Positions 25,352 to 33,433 of a DNA stretch of 64,000 bases are shown here, in pieces; position 1 is the stretch's first letter; the number at the start of each line of letters is the position of its first letter. The stretch is from NCBI GenBank assembly GCA_963745955.1, contig CAVUZI010000006.1, positions 317,511 through 381,510 of the forward strand, written 5' to 3'. The DNA comes from Bog-756 sp963745955 (GTDB lineage: Bacteria > Actinomycetota > Acidimicrobiia > Acidimicrobiales > RAAP-2). Below the pieces are notes generated by a model. That model did no database searches. It was given only the letters and a program-made list of their open reading frames with translations, and was not told where the DNA came from. Made by a program: the position numbers and the translations under genes.

Positions 25352-27331
25352 GTGGCCCGTTCCAGGTTCCGTTCCGTTCGATACGACCTGTCGGCCGCGG
25401 TGGAGGTGGCCCGTCTGGTGGACTCCGCCGGCGGGGCCGTGGCGGGCGACATCCTGGCCCCGGCACTGGGATACAGCGGCACCAACAACGGCGCGTATCT
25501 CACGAGGGTGGCCAACGCCCGGCTCTTCGGGCTGGTGGCCGGGCGGGGATCCCGCTTCGAGGTGACCGAACGCGGACGCACGATCCTGTCCGGAGACGGA
25601 CCCGGCGCCATCACCGCCCGCCGGGAGGCCTTCTTCTCCGTCCCCCTGTTCCGAGCCGTGGCCGACGCGGCCGCGGAGCGGGCCGGACTGCTCCCCGACG
25701 ACCTCGCCCGCTGGCTCGTGGATGACTTCGGCGAGGTCGCCGGCAAGGCCCAGACGGTCGCCGACCGGCTGATCGCCTCTGCCGGAGAGGCAAGTCTTCT
25801 GCACCGGACGACCGATGGCAAATTCCAGCTCACGACACACTTTACCAATTTTACTCCTGTGGACAAACCCTCTTCCATTCAGCGGATCCGTCAGGTAGGG
25901 TTCCAGAAGCGGGCGAAATCGCGACAGGGAGAAGGTGTGGCCGTGGCTGAGAACGGACTCTGGCTCGAAGAGGACTCCGGGGGAGCCCCCAAGACCGTTC
26001 CGGTCTGGCGCCGGGTGGGCGTCGTGGCCGCCGCCGCCGTCGTTCTGGTGGTGGTGGCCGTCCCGGTGGCTCTGGTGGCTGCCGGATCACCCACGAAGCC
26101 GGCGGCCGCCCACCGGCCTGCGCCGGTCCCCCGTCTCGGGAACGGGCCGGCCGAGCACCAGGTCCTCTCCGCCTTGAGCGCCACCACCGACAGCGGCAGC
26201 TTCGACTTCTCCTATGCCATCACCTCGGCACCGCCGCACTCGACGCCCCCGGCCGCCAAGACGAAGATCTGCACCCAGATCAGGATGCTCATGCCCATCG
26301 GGAAGCAGGTCATGCCCATCGGGAAGCAGAACGGGCCCGCCGAAGTCGGTGGTGGCTCGTACTCGACAGGAGCCGCCGGCTCGGTCTCGGTGGGGACGGA
26401 GGCACCCGTGGACATCGCCGGGACCGGCACCACACCCGGCACTGCGCCCAAGGGGTACCGGTTCAAGACGGAGCGGGTCTGCAACGTCCCGCCGGCACCG
26501 GCCAACCCGTTGGTCACGGGGAACGGTGTCATCAACACGAATCCCCTGGCCATGGTGGCCTCGGCCGACATCGGGGACGGTCTCAACGTAACCGTGCGGG
26601 TGGACGGTACCGATGTCTACGAATTGAGTAGCGGTGACACTGGCCTTGCGCCCCTGCCTGCTGACGTGTCTGCGGCCGGAACGAGCCTCCCGCAGTTCGC
26701 CGGCATCACCGAGGGCACCCTCGGTACCCGCGAGGGCGCGGTGGCCATGATGGGCATGGCCAGCCCAACCGGCTACCTCGACCTGATCCAGCCGGCCATC
26801 GACGCCGCGGCCAGGACGGGAACCGGAAACGTCGACGGCGTACCCGTCACGAACTACCTGGTCGCCAACGACCTCGACCAGCTGGCTTCGGCGGCCGGGA
26901 CGACCGGGGCCGAAGCCCAGACCATCAACTCCGCTCTCACGCTGTTGAAGGCACAGGGGTTCACCACCGACCGCGTGGTGGTATCGATAGACGGCTCCGG
27001 GTACATCCGCCAGGTAAAGGCGACGGACACCTTCGGCGACGGCGGCAAGGTGACGCTGGAGGCGACGTTCTCCAACTTCGGATGTGCCGGCACCGTGCTC
27101 ATGCCGGGCCAGACCGGCTCGGGGGTACCACCCGCCGGCTGCACGTCACCGGACGGAACGAGCCCCGCCGCGGCCACCGGGAACTCCCGGGCCGCCGCGA
27201 ACACGGTGACGCCCACGACGGTCAGGGCGGGGCCGGCGACGTCCATCACCATGACGCCGATCCGGTCGACGACGAGCACCGTGTCGCCACCCACGACGGT
27301 ACAGGGCACGTCGGGGAGCTCTACCCCCTGA
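25352..27331 (+). CDS. Winged-helix / transmembrane / extracytoplasmic fusion protein
   Basis: 659 residues with no stop between two unlike halves. Residues 1-180 look like a DNA-binding winged helix (LSAAVEVARLVDSAGGAVAG, NNGAYLTRVANARLFGLVAG, FEVTERGRTIL). Residues about 222-246 are one transmembrane helix (VGVVAAAAVVLVVVAVPVAL). Residues 250-659 are an extracytoplasmic domain rich in Thr, Ser and Gly that I cannot assign. A GTG at 25937 (codon 196) preceded by GGGAGAAGG could start the second half separately. A 21-base tandem duplication gives MPIGKQV-MPIGKQN near residue 314. It diverges from the moxR operon; a terminator follows. A membrane-anchored one-component regulator is possible. 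Confidence 0.72.
   Translation: MARSRFRSVRYDLSAAVEVARLVDSAGGAVAGDILAPALGYSGTNNGAYLTRVANARLFGLVAGRGSRFEVTERGRTILSGDGPGAITARREAFFSVPLFRAVADAAAERAGLLPDDLARWLVDDFGEVAGKAQTVADRLIASAGEASLLHRTTDGKFQLTTHFTNFTPVDKPSSIQRIRQVGFQKRAKSRQGEGVAVAENGLWLEEDSGGAPKTVPVWRRVGVVAAAAVVLVVVAVPVALVAAGSPTKPAAAHRPAPVPRLGNGPAEHQVLSALSATTDSGSFDFSYAITSAPPHSTPPAAKTKICTQIRMLMPIGKQVMPIGKQNGPAEVGGGSYSTGAAGSVSVGTEAPVDIAGTGTTPGTAPKGYRFKTERVCNVPPAPANPLVTGNGVINTNPLAMVASADIGDGLNVTVRVDGTDVYELSSGDTGLAPLPADVSAAGTSLPQFAGITEGTLGTREGAVAMMGMASPTGYLDLIQPAIDAAARTGTGNVDGVPVTNYLVANDLDQLASAAGTTGAEAQTINSALTLLKAQGFTTDRVVVSIDGSGYIRQVKATDTFGDGGKVTLEATFSNFGCAGTVLMPGQTGSGVPPAGCTSPDGTSPAAATGNSRAAANTVTPTTVRAGPATSITMTPIRSTTSTVSPPTTVQGTSGSSTP
26291..26329 (+). 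repeat. 21-base in-frame tandem duplication
   Basis: ATGCCCATCGGGAAGCAG occurs at 26291 and 26312, 21 bases apart, inside the fusion gene. It adds seven residues without breaking the frame. Confidence 0.85.
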
Positions 27332-27338
27332 CGCTCCG

Positions 27339-27366
27339 GCCGCCGCGGTCCTCCGCGTCGGCTTTT
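27339..27366 (+). terminator. Rho-independent terminator
   Basis: Ten-base stem with one mismatch (GCCGCCGCGG / CCGCGTCGGC), TCCT loop, then TTTT at 27363-27366. It begins 7 bases after the stop codon of the fusion gene and is the clearest intrinsic terminator in the window. Confidence 0.75.
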
Positions 27367-27427
27367 CCTGAGGCGGGCCGTCCTCGGCCCTCGACAAGAC
27401 TCGTTGACGAGCACCTGGAGGTCAATC

Positions 27428-29311
27428 GTGAGGGACGGACGGGTGTCGAAGGTTCCTGCCAGGCCGGGCCACCTCCGCACGGGCTTGGTCCTGGTGACGG
27501 CGCTCATCCTGCTCGGAACACTCGCTCCCCTCGACGCGGTGCCGGCGGCTGCCGGCCTGCCCGGCACCTACACCAACCCGCTCTCCCGGTTGGACACCCC
27601 CGATTCCGATGTCGTGCGGTTGGGTGACCGGTACTACGCGTTCTCGACCGGCGACGGCTACGACAACATTCCGGTCATGTCCACCTCGGACCTTTCATCG
27701 TGGCCACGGACGCTGATGCTCAGCCGGTCGGTCTCCGACGCCCTTCCGTGCCGAGTCGGGAGCGTGTCGGCCGGTACGTGCCAGCTGAGCAACTGGGGAA
27801 CCCGGGCGCCCGACAACGGAGCGCCGTGGGCGCCGTCGATGATCGAGGTCGGGGGCGACTACTACCTCTTCTACGCGGCCTGGGACCCGTCAGTCGACCA
27901 CTACTGCATCGGCGTGGCCGAGAGCATCGATCCGTCGGGCCCGTACGTGGACCGTTCCGCCCAACCGGTCGTCTGCCAGCCCTCATCGGGGGGCTCGATC
28001 GATCCCGACGCCTACCAGGACCAGGCGGGCAACTACTACCTGGCCTGGAAGAACAACGACGGTTACGGTTCGAGCGCGCCCGCCACCTTGTGGTCCTCCC
28101 CCGTCGAGTTCAACGGCGTGGGTGCCGAGCTGATCGGATCGACCAGCGCGCTCATCACCCAGGACCAACCGTGGGAGACCACGATCGAGCAGCCCGAGAT
28201 GGTCCGGCTGGGTGGTCGGTGGTTGCTGTTCTTCTCGGGCGGCCTGTGGGAGACCAGCGCGTACGCCATCACCTACGCCTACTGCCAGGGACCCCTCGGG
28301 CCCTGTGCCGATCCGAACGTGGGACCGGTCTTCGGATCGGCGGGACAGGTCGCCGGCCCCGGTGCGCCTTCGATCTTCACCGACAGCGGCGGAACGCTGT
28401 GGATGGCCTACGACTCCTGGACGGCCGGGAACGTCGGCTACCCCGGTGGTGCCCGCAGCCTGCGAATGGACCCCCTGTGCCTGGTCGGCAGCAGGCCCGT
28501 CCTGCTCGGACCCTCGTGGACACCGCAATCGCTGAGTCCAAGGTGTCCGACCGTGCTGCCGGACGGCTACCAGCTGGTGGCCTCCGACGGCGGCATCTTC
28601 TCGTTCCATACGCCGTTCCGGGGATCGGTCGGTGGCCGGCCACTCAACGCCCCGGTGGTGGGGTTGGCCGCCGACCCGGCCGCCGGCGGGTACTGGGAGG
28701 TGGGCTCCGACGGCGGCATCTTCGCCTTCGGCGCGCCGTTCTACGGTTCGATGGGCGGCCAGCGGCTCAACAAGCCCATCGTGGGCATCGCCCCGACGGC
28801 CGACGGCGGCGGGTACTGGGAGGTGGCCTCCGACGGCGGCATCTTCTCCTTCGGCGACGCCGGGTTCTACGGGTCCATGGGGGGCCAGCCGCTCAACGCG
28901 CCCATCATCGCGGCCACCGCCGATCCTCTGGGCGGCGGGTACTGGGAAGTGGCCTCCGACGGCGGCATCTTCTCCTTCGGCGACGCCACCTTCTACGGGT
29001 CCATGGGCGGCCAGCGGCTCAACAAGCCCATCGTGGGCATCGCCCCGACGGCCGACGGCGGCGGGTACTGGGAGGTGGCCTCCGACGGCGGCATCTTCGC
29101 CTTCGGCGACGCCCGGTTCTACGGGTCCATGGGCGGCCAGCGGCTCAACAAGCCCATCGTGGGCATCGCCCCGACGGCCGACGGCGGCGGGTACTGGGAG
29201 GTGGCCTCCGACGGCGGCATCTTCGCCTTCGGTGACGCCCGGTTCTACGGCTCCATGGGCGGCCACCGGCTCAACCGGCCCATCGTGGGCATGGCCCGGG
29301 TCGGGAACTGA
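27428..29311 (+). CDS. Secreted GH43-like glycosidase with six C-terminal SDGGIF repeats
   Basis: 627 residues from GTG 27428 (GGAGG 6 bases upstream). Signal peptide LRTGLVLVTALILLGTLAPL ending near AAAG. Residues about 40-360 match the five-bladed GH43 fold: base Asp in LDTPDSDVVRLGDRYYAFST, second Asp in GSIDPDAYQDQAGNYYLAWK, acid Glu in TIEQPEMVRLGGRWLLFFSG. GH43 enzymes cut arabinose or xylose side chains. Residues about 380-627 are six repeats of 41-42 residues with YWEVASDGGIFSFGDAxFYG and NKPIVGIAPTADGGG. Such repeats are common in secreted actinobacterial proteins and probably bind wall or polysaccharide, or form a propeller. Confidence 0.82.
   Translation: MRDGRVSKVPARPGHLRTGLVLVTALILLGTLAPLDAVPAAAGLPGTYTNPLSRLDTPDSDVVRLGDRYYAFSTGDGYDNIPVMSTSDLSSWPRTLMLSRSVSDALPCRVGSVSAGTCQLSNWGTRAPDNGAPWAPSMIEVGGDYYLFYAAWDPSVDHYCIGVAESIDPSGPYVDRSAQPVVCQPSSGGSIDPDAYQDQAGNYYLAWKNNDGYGSSAPATLWSSPVEFNGVGAELIGSTSALITQDQPWETTIEQPEMVRLGGRWLLFFSGGLWETSAYAITYAYCQGPLGPCADPNVGPVFGSAGQVAGPGAPSIFTDSGGTLWMAYDSWTAGNVGYPGGARSLRMDPLCLVGSRPVLLGPSWTPQSLSPRCPTVLPDGYQLVASDGGIFSFHTPFRGSVGGRPLNAPVVGLAADPAAGGYWEVGSDGGIFAFGAPFYGSMGGQRLNKPIVGIAPTADGGGYWEVASDGGIFSFGDAGFYGSMGGQPLNAPIIAATADPLGGGYWEVASDGGIFSFGDATFYGSMGGQRLNKPIVGIAPTADGGGYWEVASDGGIFAFGDARFYGSMGGQRLNKPIVGIAPTADGGGYWEVASDGGIFAFGDARFYGSMGGHRLNRPIVGMARVGN
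28568..29311 (+). repeat. Six coding repeats of about 123-126 bases
   Basis: Units start near 28568, 28691, 28814, 28940, 29066 and 29192. Units 4 and 5 are nearly identical at base level, and unit 2 shares long blocks with them. Units 1, 3 and 6 have drifted. This points to recent unit duplication or gene conversion. Confidence 0.8.
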
Positions 29312-29322
29312 GTGAGCCGCCG

Positions 29323-29802
29323 CTACTCGGTGGTCGAACGGCCGAGGATCGGGTACCACGCCCCGCGCCAGCGCCACCCTTCCGATGAAGGCGCCGACTC
29401 CACAGTCCCTTCGTAGACACCGATCTTGCGTTGCGACGACGCATAGACGGAGCACCGGAACGTGTCACCCGGTCTCCACGAGATCACCGGAGCGCAGATC
29501 ACCTCGGTGACACCGGCGACACCGAACTGGTGGGCACCCGTTCCGACCACGACGTGTTCGACCTGGGCCTCGAGCTCCCCGAGGGGTGGACCCGTCGAGA
29601 CCGGCCCGACGCCTCCCGAGCTCCCGCCGAGCCACGCGCCGACGGTCGTGGCCCCCACCACGGCCACGGCCAGGAGGACGACCGCGATCCTCCGGGCCGG
29701 ATGGTTCCTCTTCGGGACGTCGGCGTCGAAGTCCTCGTCCGGTGGGTGCCAGTACCCATCCGAGCCCACCCACCAACCCGGGCCGTAGAGATCGTCGGTC
29801 AT
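29323..29802 (-). CDS. Small membrane-anchored protein, DUF4333-like
   Basis: 159 residues from ATG 29802 (a start at 29811 adds three residues). Aromatic cytosolic start YGPGWWVGSDGYWHPPDED, a single helix RIAVVLLAVAVVGATTVGAW near residues 40-60, then an exported domain with CAPVISWRPGDTFRCSVYAS and VGVYEGTVES-like strands. The Cys-Pro/Gly-Asp-Thr-Phe-x-Cys pattern is that of DUF4333 domains in actinobacterial wall proteins. Function unknown. Convergent with the GH43 gene, 11 bases apart. Confidence 0.65.
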   Translation of the reverse strand: MTDDLYGPGWWVGSDGYWHPPDEDFDADVPKRNHPARRIAVVLLAVAVVGATTVGAWLGGSSGGVGPVSTGPPLGELEAQVEHVVVGTGAHQFGVAGVTEVICAPVISWRPGDTFRCSVYASSQRKIGVYEGTVESAPSSEGWRWRGAWYPILGRSTTE

Positions 29803-29874
29803 GCCGTCCATGGCCAGGGAGCCCTCTCGGTTCGATGACAGCGTCGTCTCACGGTACCGGGGGCCGAAGCGCGG

Positions 29875-30045
29875 CTACCCTCCCACCGCCCGGTGATCGC
29901 CCTCGTCGCGCACGTCCCCCCCGGACCACGTGGCCGGAGGATCACTGGCCGGAAACGACTCCCTCCCCGCCTCGTCGATCAGCTCGTCGGCCCACTCCTG
30001 TGCGCTACGACGATCCCGCTCGTCCGGTGCTCGATCCTCAACCAT
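29875..30045 (-). CDS. Small acidic hypothetical protein
   Basis: 56 residues from ATG 30045, with GGGAGGAG upstream. Motif DELIDEAGRESFPASDPPAT resembles a short conserved protein seen in many bacteria (ASDPP ending), of unknown function. A longer reading from 30135 runs into Arg-rich sequence and is not favoured. Confidence 0.6.
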   Translation of the reverse strand: MVEDRAPDERDRRSAQEWADELIDEAGRESFPASDPPATWSGGDVRDEGDHRAVGG

Positions 30046-30162
30046 GGCTTCGGCTCCTCCCCGGTCGGATCCTGACCCGATCCTATTCGGACCGGTCCGG
30101 GGACACGCTCGTCCCGGCGACCGGCTGGCTATCATTCTCAGCCTGGCAACGGGGACGTGGAC

Positions 30163-31833
30163 ATGGTCACAGACGGCGACGTCGTCATACGGGGCGGGAC
30201 ACTGGTCGACGGGAGCGGTGCACCGGGGCGGCCGGCGGATGTGGCCGTCCGTGACGGGAGGATCGCGGCCATCGGCCCAGGCCTGTCAGGAACGACCGAG
30301 CTCGACGCCACGGCCCAGGTGGTCGCCCCCGGCTTCATCGACATCCACACCCACTACGACGCCCAGGTGTTCTGGGACCCGGATCTCAGCCCGTCCTCGT
30401 TCCACGGGGTGACCACGGTGGTGGCCGGGAACTGCGGGTTCTCGATCGCGCCGACCCGAGCCGCGGGGGTCGAGATGCTCGTCCGCACGCTCCAGCACGT
30501 CGAGGACATGAGCTTCGACACCCTGATGGCAGGGGTGCCGTGGGACGAGTTCGAATCGTTCCCCGAGTACCTCGACGCGGTCGAGCGCGGCGGCGTGGCC
30601 CTCAACTACGCCTGCTATGTGGGGCACACGGCGGTCCGGCTCTTCACCATGGGCCCCGAGGCCTACGAGCGGGCCGCGACCCAGGACGAGATCGACGCCA
30701 TGGGTGCCATCATCGACGAGGCGCTCGACGCCGGGGCCATCGGCTTCGCCTCCAGTTGGTCCCCCACCCACAACGGCGATCACGGACGGCCGGTGCCTTC
30801 ACGGGTGGCGGACCTCGACGAGCTCACCGCCCTGCTCCAGCCGTTGCGGAACCGCAGCCGGGGCGTGGCCGCGCTGCTGCCCGGCGGCGTGCTCTCCAAC
30901 GACCAGATGTTCGAGCTGCAACGACAGATCGGGCGTCCGTTCACCTGGACCGCGCTGCTCACCTTCGCCGGTTCCGACTACCACGAGAAGGTCATGGCCG
31001 AACATGTCGCGGCCAGGGCCTCCGGCGCGGATGTGTGGCCGCAGGTGTCGTGCCGGCCACTGGTGTTCCAGATGAACCTGGCCGAGCCCTTCTCCCTCAA
31101 CACCTTCCCCAACTTCGCCGCCCTCATGGACACCCCGATCGAGGAACGAAAGGCGGCGTATCGGGACCCGGCATGGCGCAAGGCGACCCAGACGCAGCTC
31201 GACGCCCGCGGTTTCAGCCTGTTCAACAGCGCTTCGGTGTCGGTGGCCGAGTCGACCACACGACCCGACCTGGTCGGCCGTTCGGTCGTCGAGTTGGCCG
31301 AGGAGCAGGGCCTGACCCCCCTCGACGTCCTCCTCGATCTCTCGCTCGCCGATGACCTCACCTCCCGGTTCTGGTCGGTGCTGGCCAACAACAATCCGGA
31401 GGGCATCGCTTGGCTCCTTCCGAGGGACGACGTCCTGTTGGGACTGGCCGACTCGGGCGCCCATGTCAGCCAGCTCTGCGATGCCTGTTTCGCAACCGAC
31501 CTGTTGGGTCACTGGGTTCGTGACCGCGAGGTGATGAGCCTCGAGCACGCCGTCCACAAGCTGACCGCCGAGCCGGCCGGTGTCTACGGCCTCCAGGACC
31601 GCGGCTCGGTCGAGGTCGGAATGGCTGCCGACCTGGTCGTCTTCGACCCGGACACCGTCGGTCCGGGGCCGATCCGGCGCGTACGGGACTTCCCCGCCGG
31701 TGGAGAGCGGTTGACCGCGGATGCGCCGGTCGGCATGACCCACACCCTGGTCAACGGGGTGCCCATCCGGGTCGACGGCCGGTCCGTGCCCGAGGCGCTG
31801 GTGCGGAGGCCGGGCCGGGTACTGCGATCCTGA
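30163..31833 (+). CDS. N-acyl-D-amino-acid deacylase / D-aminoacylase family amidohydrolase
   Basis: 556 residues. Metal-dependent amidohydrolase (family 3): TLVDGSGAPGRPADVAVRDG, metal motif PGFIDIHTHYDAQVFWDPDL, then HGVTTVVAGNCGFSIAPTRA and the C-terminal LADSGAHVSQLCD and GSVEVGMAADLVVFDPD that closes the barrel. Enzymes of the family split N-acyl-D-amino acids or similar amides and are cytosolic. ATG 30163 is used; a GTG at 30157 in frame is possible. No operon partner; the next gene is a small membrane protein 78 bases on. Confidence 0.88.
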   Translation: MVTDGDVVIRGGTLVDGSGAPGRPADVAVRDGRIAAIGPGLSGTTELDATAQVVAPGFIDIHTHYDAQVFWDPDLSPSSFHGVTTVVAGNCGFSIAPTRAAGVEMLVRTLQHVEDMSFDTLMAGVPWDEFESFPEYLDAVERGGVALNYACYVGHTAVRLFTMGPEAYERAATQDEIDAMGAIIDEALDAGAIGFASSWSPTHNGDHGRPVPSRVADLDELTALLQPLRNRSRGVAALLPGGVLSNDQMFELQRQIGRPFTWTALLTFAGSDYHEKVMAEHVAARASGADVWPQVSCRPLVFQMNLAEPFSLNTFPNFAALMDTPIEERKAAYRDPAWRKATQTQLDARGFSLFNSASVSVAESTTRPDLVGRSVVELAEEQGLTPLDVLLDLSLADDLTSRFWSVLANNNPEGIAWLLPRDDVLLGLADSGAHVSQLCDACFATDLLGHWVRDREVMSLEHAVHKLTAEPAGVYGLQDRGSVEVGMAADLVVFDPDTVGPGPIRRVRDFPAGGERLTADAPVGMTHTLVNGVPIRVDGRSVPEALVRRPGRVLRS

Positions 31834-31911
31834 CGACCGGAGCGAACGCACCCGGTGGTTCGGAGCCGCTGGTCGCTCAAGTCGACCGTCACGCCTGCCG
31901 ATCGATGAGGA

Positions 31912-32199
31912 ATGGTTGAAACAGCGACGGCGGTGGGCCCGGAGTCCATGGACGGAGGGGCCGAACCGCTCATCGACCGGCACGACCCGCTGCTCGCCCG
32001 GGTGCCCTTCCCGTCGGCGCTGAGGCTGTGCGGTCTCTTCCTCGGGATGTGGATCGTCGGGAACTGGTTCGCCGACCTGCAGGATTCGCTCCGGGGCCTC
32101 CACACCGCCTGCGAGGTCGTGGCCGGGTGCGGATGTTTCTTGTTCGTGGCCTCCAGCTACATCGCCGTCCGTAGCTGGCAGTTGCGACATCCGAGATAG
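31912..32199 (+). CDS. Small hypothetical membrane protein
   Basis: 95 residues with two hydrophobic segments: ALRLCGLFLGMWIVGNWFAD and VVAGCGCFLFVASSYIAVRS. No family recognised. ATG 31912 has GAGGA directly before it, too close for a normal ribosome site; an ATG at residue 13 is an alternative. Confidence 0.5.
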   Translation: MVETATAVGPESMDGGAEPLIDRHDPLLARVPFPSALRLCGLFLGMWIVGNWFADLQDSLRGLHTACEVVAGCGCFLFVASSYIAVRSWQLRHPR

Positions 32200-32266
32200 C
32201 CGACGACCGGGCGCCACCCTCCCAGCACAGCGGGCTCTGCGTGGCTCTATCCCAACGATGGCTCCT

Positions 32267-32293
32267 ATCTGAATAGGAGATTCCTAGTCAGAT
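32267..32293. promoter_or_regulatory. 27-bp near-perfect palindrome upstream of the CNB gene
   Basis: ATCTGA-A-TAGGA-GAT-TCCTA-G-TCAGAT: the arms are exact apart from the single base in each arm and the centre. It overlaps a second hairpin CTCCTAT-CTGA-ATAGGAG at 32262-32279, so the two structures exclude each other. Its centre is about 53 bases before the +1 predicted from the TATACT at 32321, a usual activator site. Confidence 0.55.
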
Positions 32294-32320
32294 ATCGATG
32301 CCTTTTACAGATGGAGCCCG

Positions 32321-32326
32321 TATACT
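32321..32326 (+). promoter_or_regulatory. -10 box TATACT for the CNB gene
   Basis: TATACT, 44 bases before the ATG at 32370. No good -35 stands 16-18 bases upstream, which fits a promoter that needs an activator at the palindrome just before it. Confidence 0.5.
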
Positions 32327-32369
32327 GGGCGCAACCGACGTTCGGGCCCGATTCGAAGGAGCGCTCACC

Positions 32370-32795
32370 ATGGACGCAGCCCCGGCCATCCGCCTCTCCG
32401 ATCTCGAGTTGTTCGCTGACTGCACCAAGGCGGAACTACGGCAGATCGAGTCCTTGACCACCTACCTCCAGGTGGAGCAGGACCGCGTACTGATCAGGGA
32501 AGGGAGCGCGGCCAAGGAATTCATCATCATCGGCAGCGGCCGGGCCCGGATCTCGCGGGAGACGGGTGGACATCCGACCAGAGTCGCCGACGTGGGCAGC
32601 GGTGAGTTCATCGGCGAGATGGAACTGCTGGCCAAGACGCCACGGGCAGCCACGGCCACCGCAGCCACCGATCTGACCCTCCTGGTCAGTTCGGCCAGCG
32701 AATTCAAATCGATGCTGCATGTCGCCCCGTCGGTGGCCGAGAAGGTCCGGCGGACATCCATCGCTCGAGCTGCGAGCCTGCGTCCGGCGGCCTGA
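32370..32795 (+). CDS. Stand-alone cyclic-nucleotide-binding domain protein
   Basis: 141 residues from ATG 32370 (GGAG 9 bases upstream; ATG 32298 in frame is possible). Almost the whole protein is one CNB domain: ADCTKAELRQIESLTTYLQV, EFIIIGSGRARISRETGG, and the phosphate-binding cassette GEFIGEMELLAKTPRAATAT with the Arg that contacts the cyclic phosphate. There is no helix-turn-helix or output domain, so it may act by binding a partner. The proposed ligand is cAMP or cGMP. A nucleotide cyclase gene lies in the same window at 53415-55316. Confidence 0.85.
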   Translation: MDAAPAIRLSDLELFADCTKAELRQIESLTTYLQVEQDRVLIREGSAAKEFIIIGSGRARISRETGGHPTRVADVGSGEFIGEMELLAKTPRAATATAATDLTLLVSSASEFKSMLHVAPSVAEKVRRTSIARAASLRPAA

Positions 32796-32855
32796 CACGA
32801 CCGCCCGGGTGCGATCCCACCCTCGCTGGTCGGCGAACCACATCGCACCCCCGGT

Positions 32856-33335
32856 CTACCCGGCCCGACCCCCGAGGGTGTGGTGGGCGCGGCGAGGCGG
32901 TGAGCCGTTGGACCGGCGGGCCTCCACCGGCAACCGCCGGATCGCCTGTTCGACGAGGGCGCCCGGTGGGCAGTGCGCCGAAGCCGCCGCCCGCTCGACG
33001 AGAGAACCGAGGTAGGCGGCCAGATTGAGCGTGTCGAGCCGTGGCGAGCGACCGCTGAAGGGAATCGGCTCGCTCAGAGGATCGAGCTTCCCGACCCCGA
33101 GCAGGATCCGCCTCGCGGTCAGAAGAGCCCTCCGAGCTTCGTCGAAGTCCACGTCGTCGAACCGCATCCACGCAGAAAGAGCCAGCTCAAGGGCCAAGTC
33201 CGTCTCCACGACCGGCCCGAGGACGACGAGCCCTCGCAGAACGGCCGCGGCAAATCCTTCGCCCATGGATCCTTCGGGCGTGGATCCGGCTGCGGATCCG
33301 GCTGCGGATCCGGCTGTGGAGGTCGAGGTCACCAT
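32856..33335 (-). CDS. Hypothetical protein with Ala-Gly-Ser repeat leader
   Basis: 159 residues. The first 25 residues hold the repeat AGSAAGSAAGS, coded by three 12-base tandem repeats. The rest is helical and charged (ETDLALELALSAWMRFDDVD, EARRALLTARRILLGVGKLD). No family recognised. The Cys in SAHCPPGALVEQAIRRLPVE is single. Confidence 0.55.
   Translation of the reverse strand: MVTSTSTAGSAAGSAAGSTPEGSMGEGFAAAVLRGLVVLGPVVETDLALELALSAWMRFDDVDFDEARRALLTARRILLGVGKLDPLSEPIPFSGRSPRLDTLNLAAYLGSLVERAAASAHCPPGALVEQAIRRLPVEARRSNGSPPRRAHHTLGGRAG
33282..33317. repeat. Three 12-base tandem repeats inside a gene
   Basis: GGATCCGGCTGC repeated three times (last copy ends in T), coding the AGSA repeat of the reverse-strand gene at 32856-33335. 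Confidence 0.85.
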
Positions 33336-33421
33336 CCCAGTGTGACGAAGGGGTGTGACAATGTGGTGGACCTGGTCTGACGTGGGCGAAGCGACGTCTG
33401 GCGCCCGAGACCGGCGTCGGG

Positions 33422-33427
33422 CAGTAT
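33422..33427 (+). promoter_or_regulatory. -10 box CAGTAT for a leaderless transcript
   Basis: CAGTAT, 6 bases before the GTG at 33434, no ribosome site between. Confidence 0.35.
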
Positions 33428-33433
33428 CTGGCG

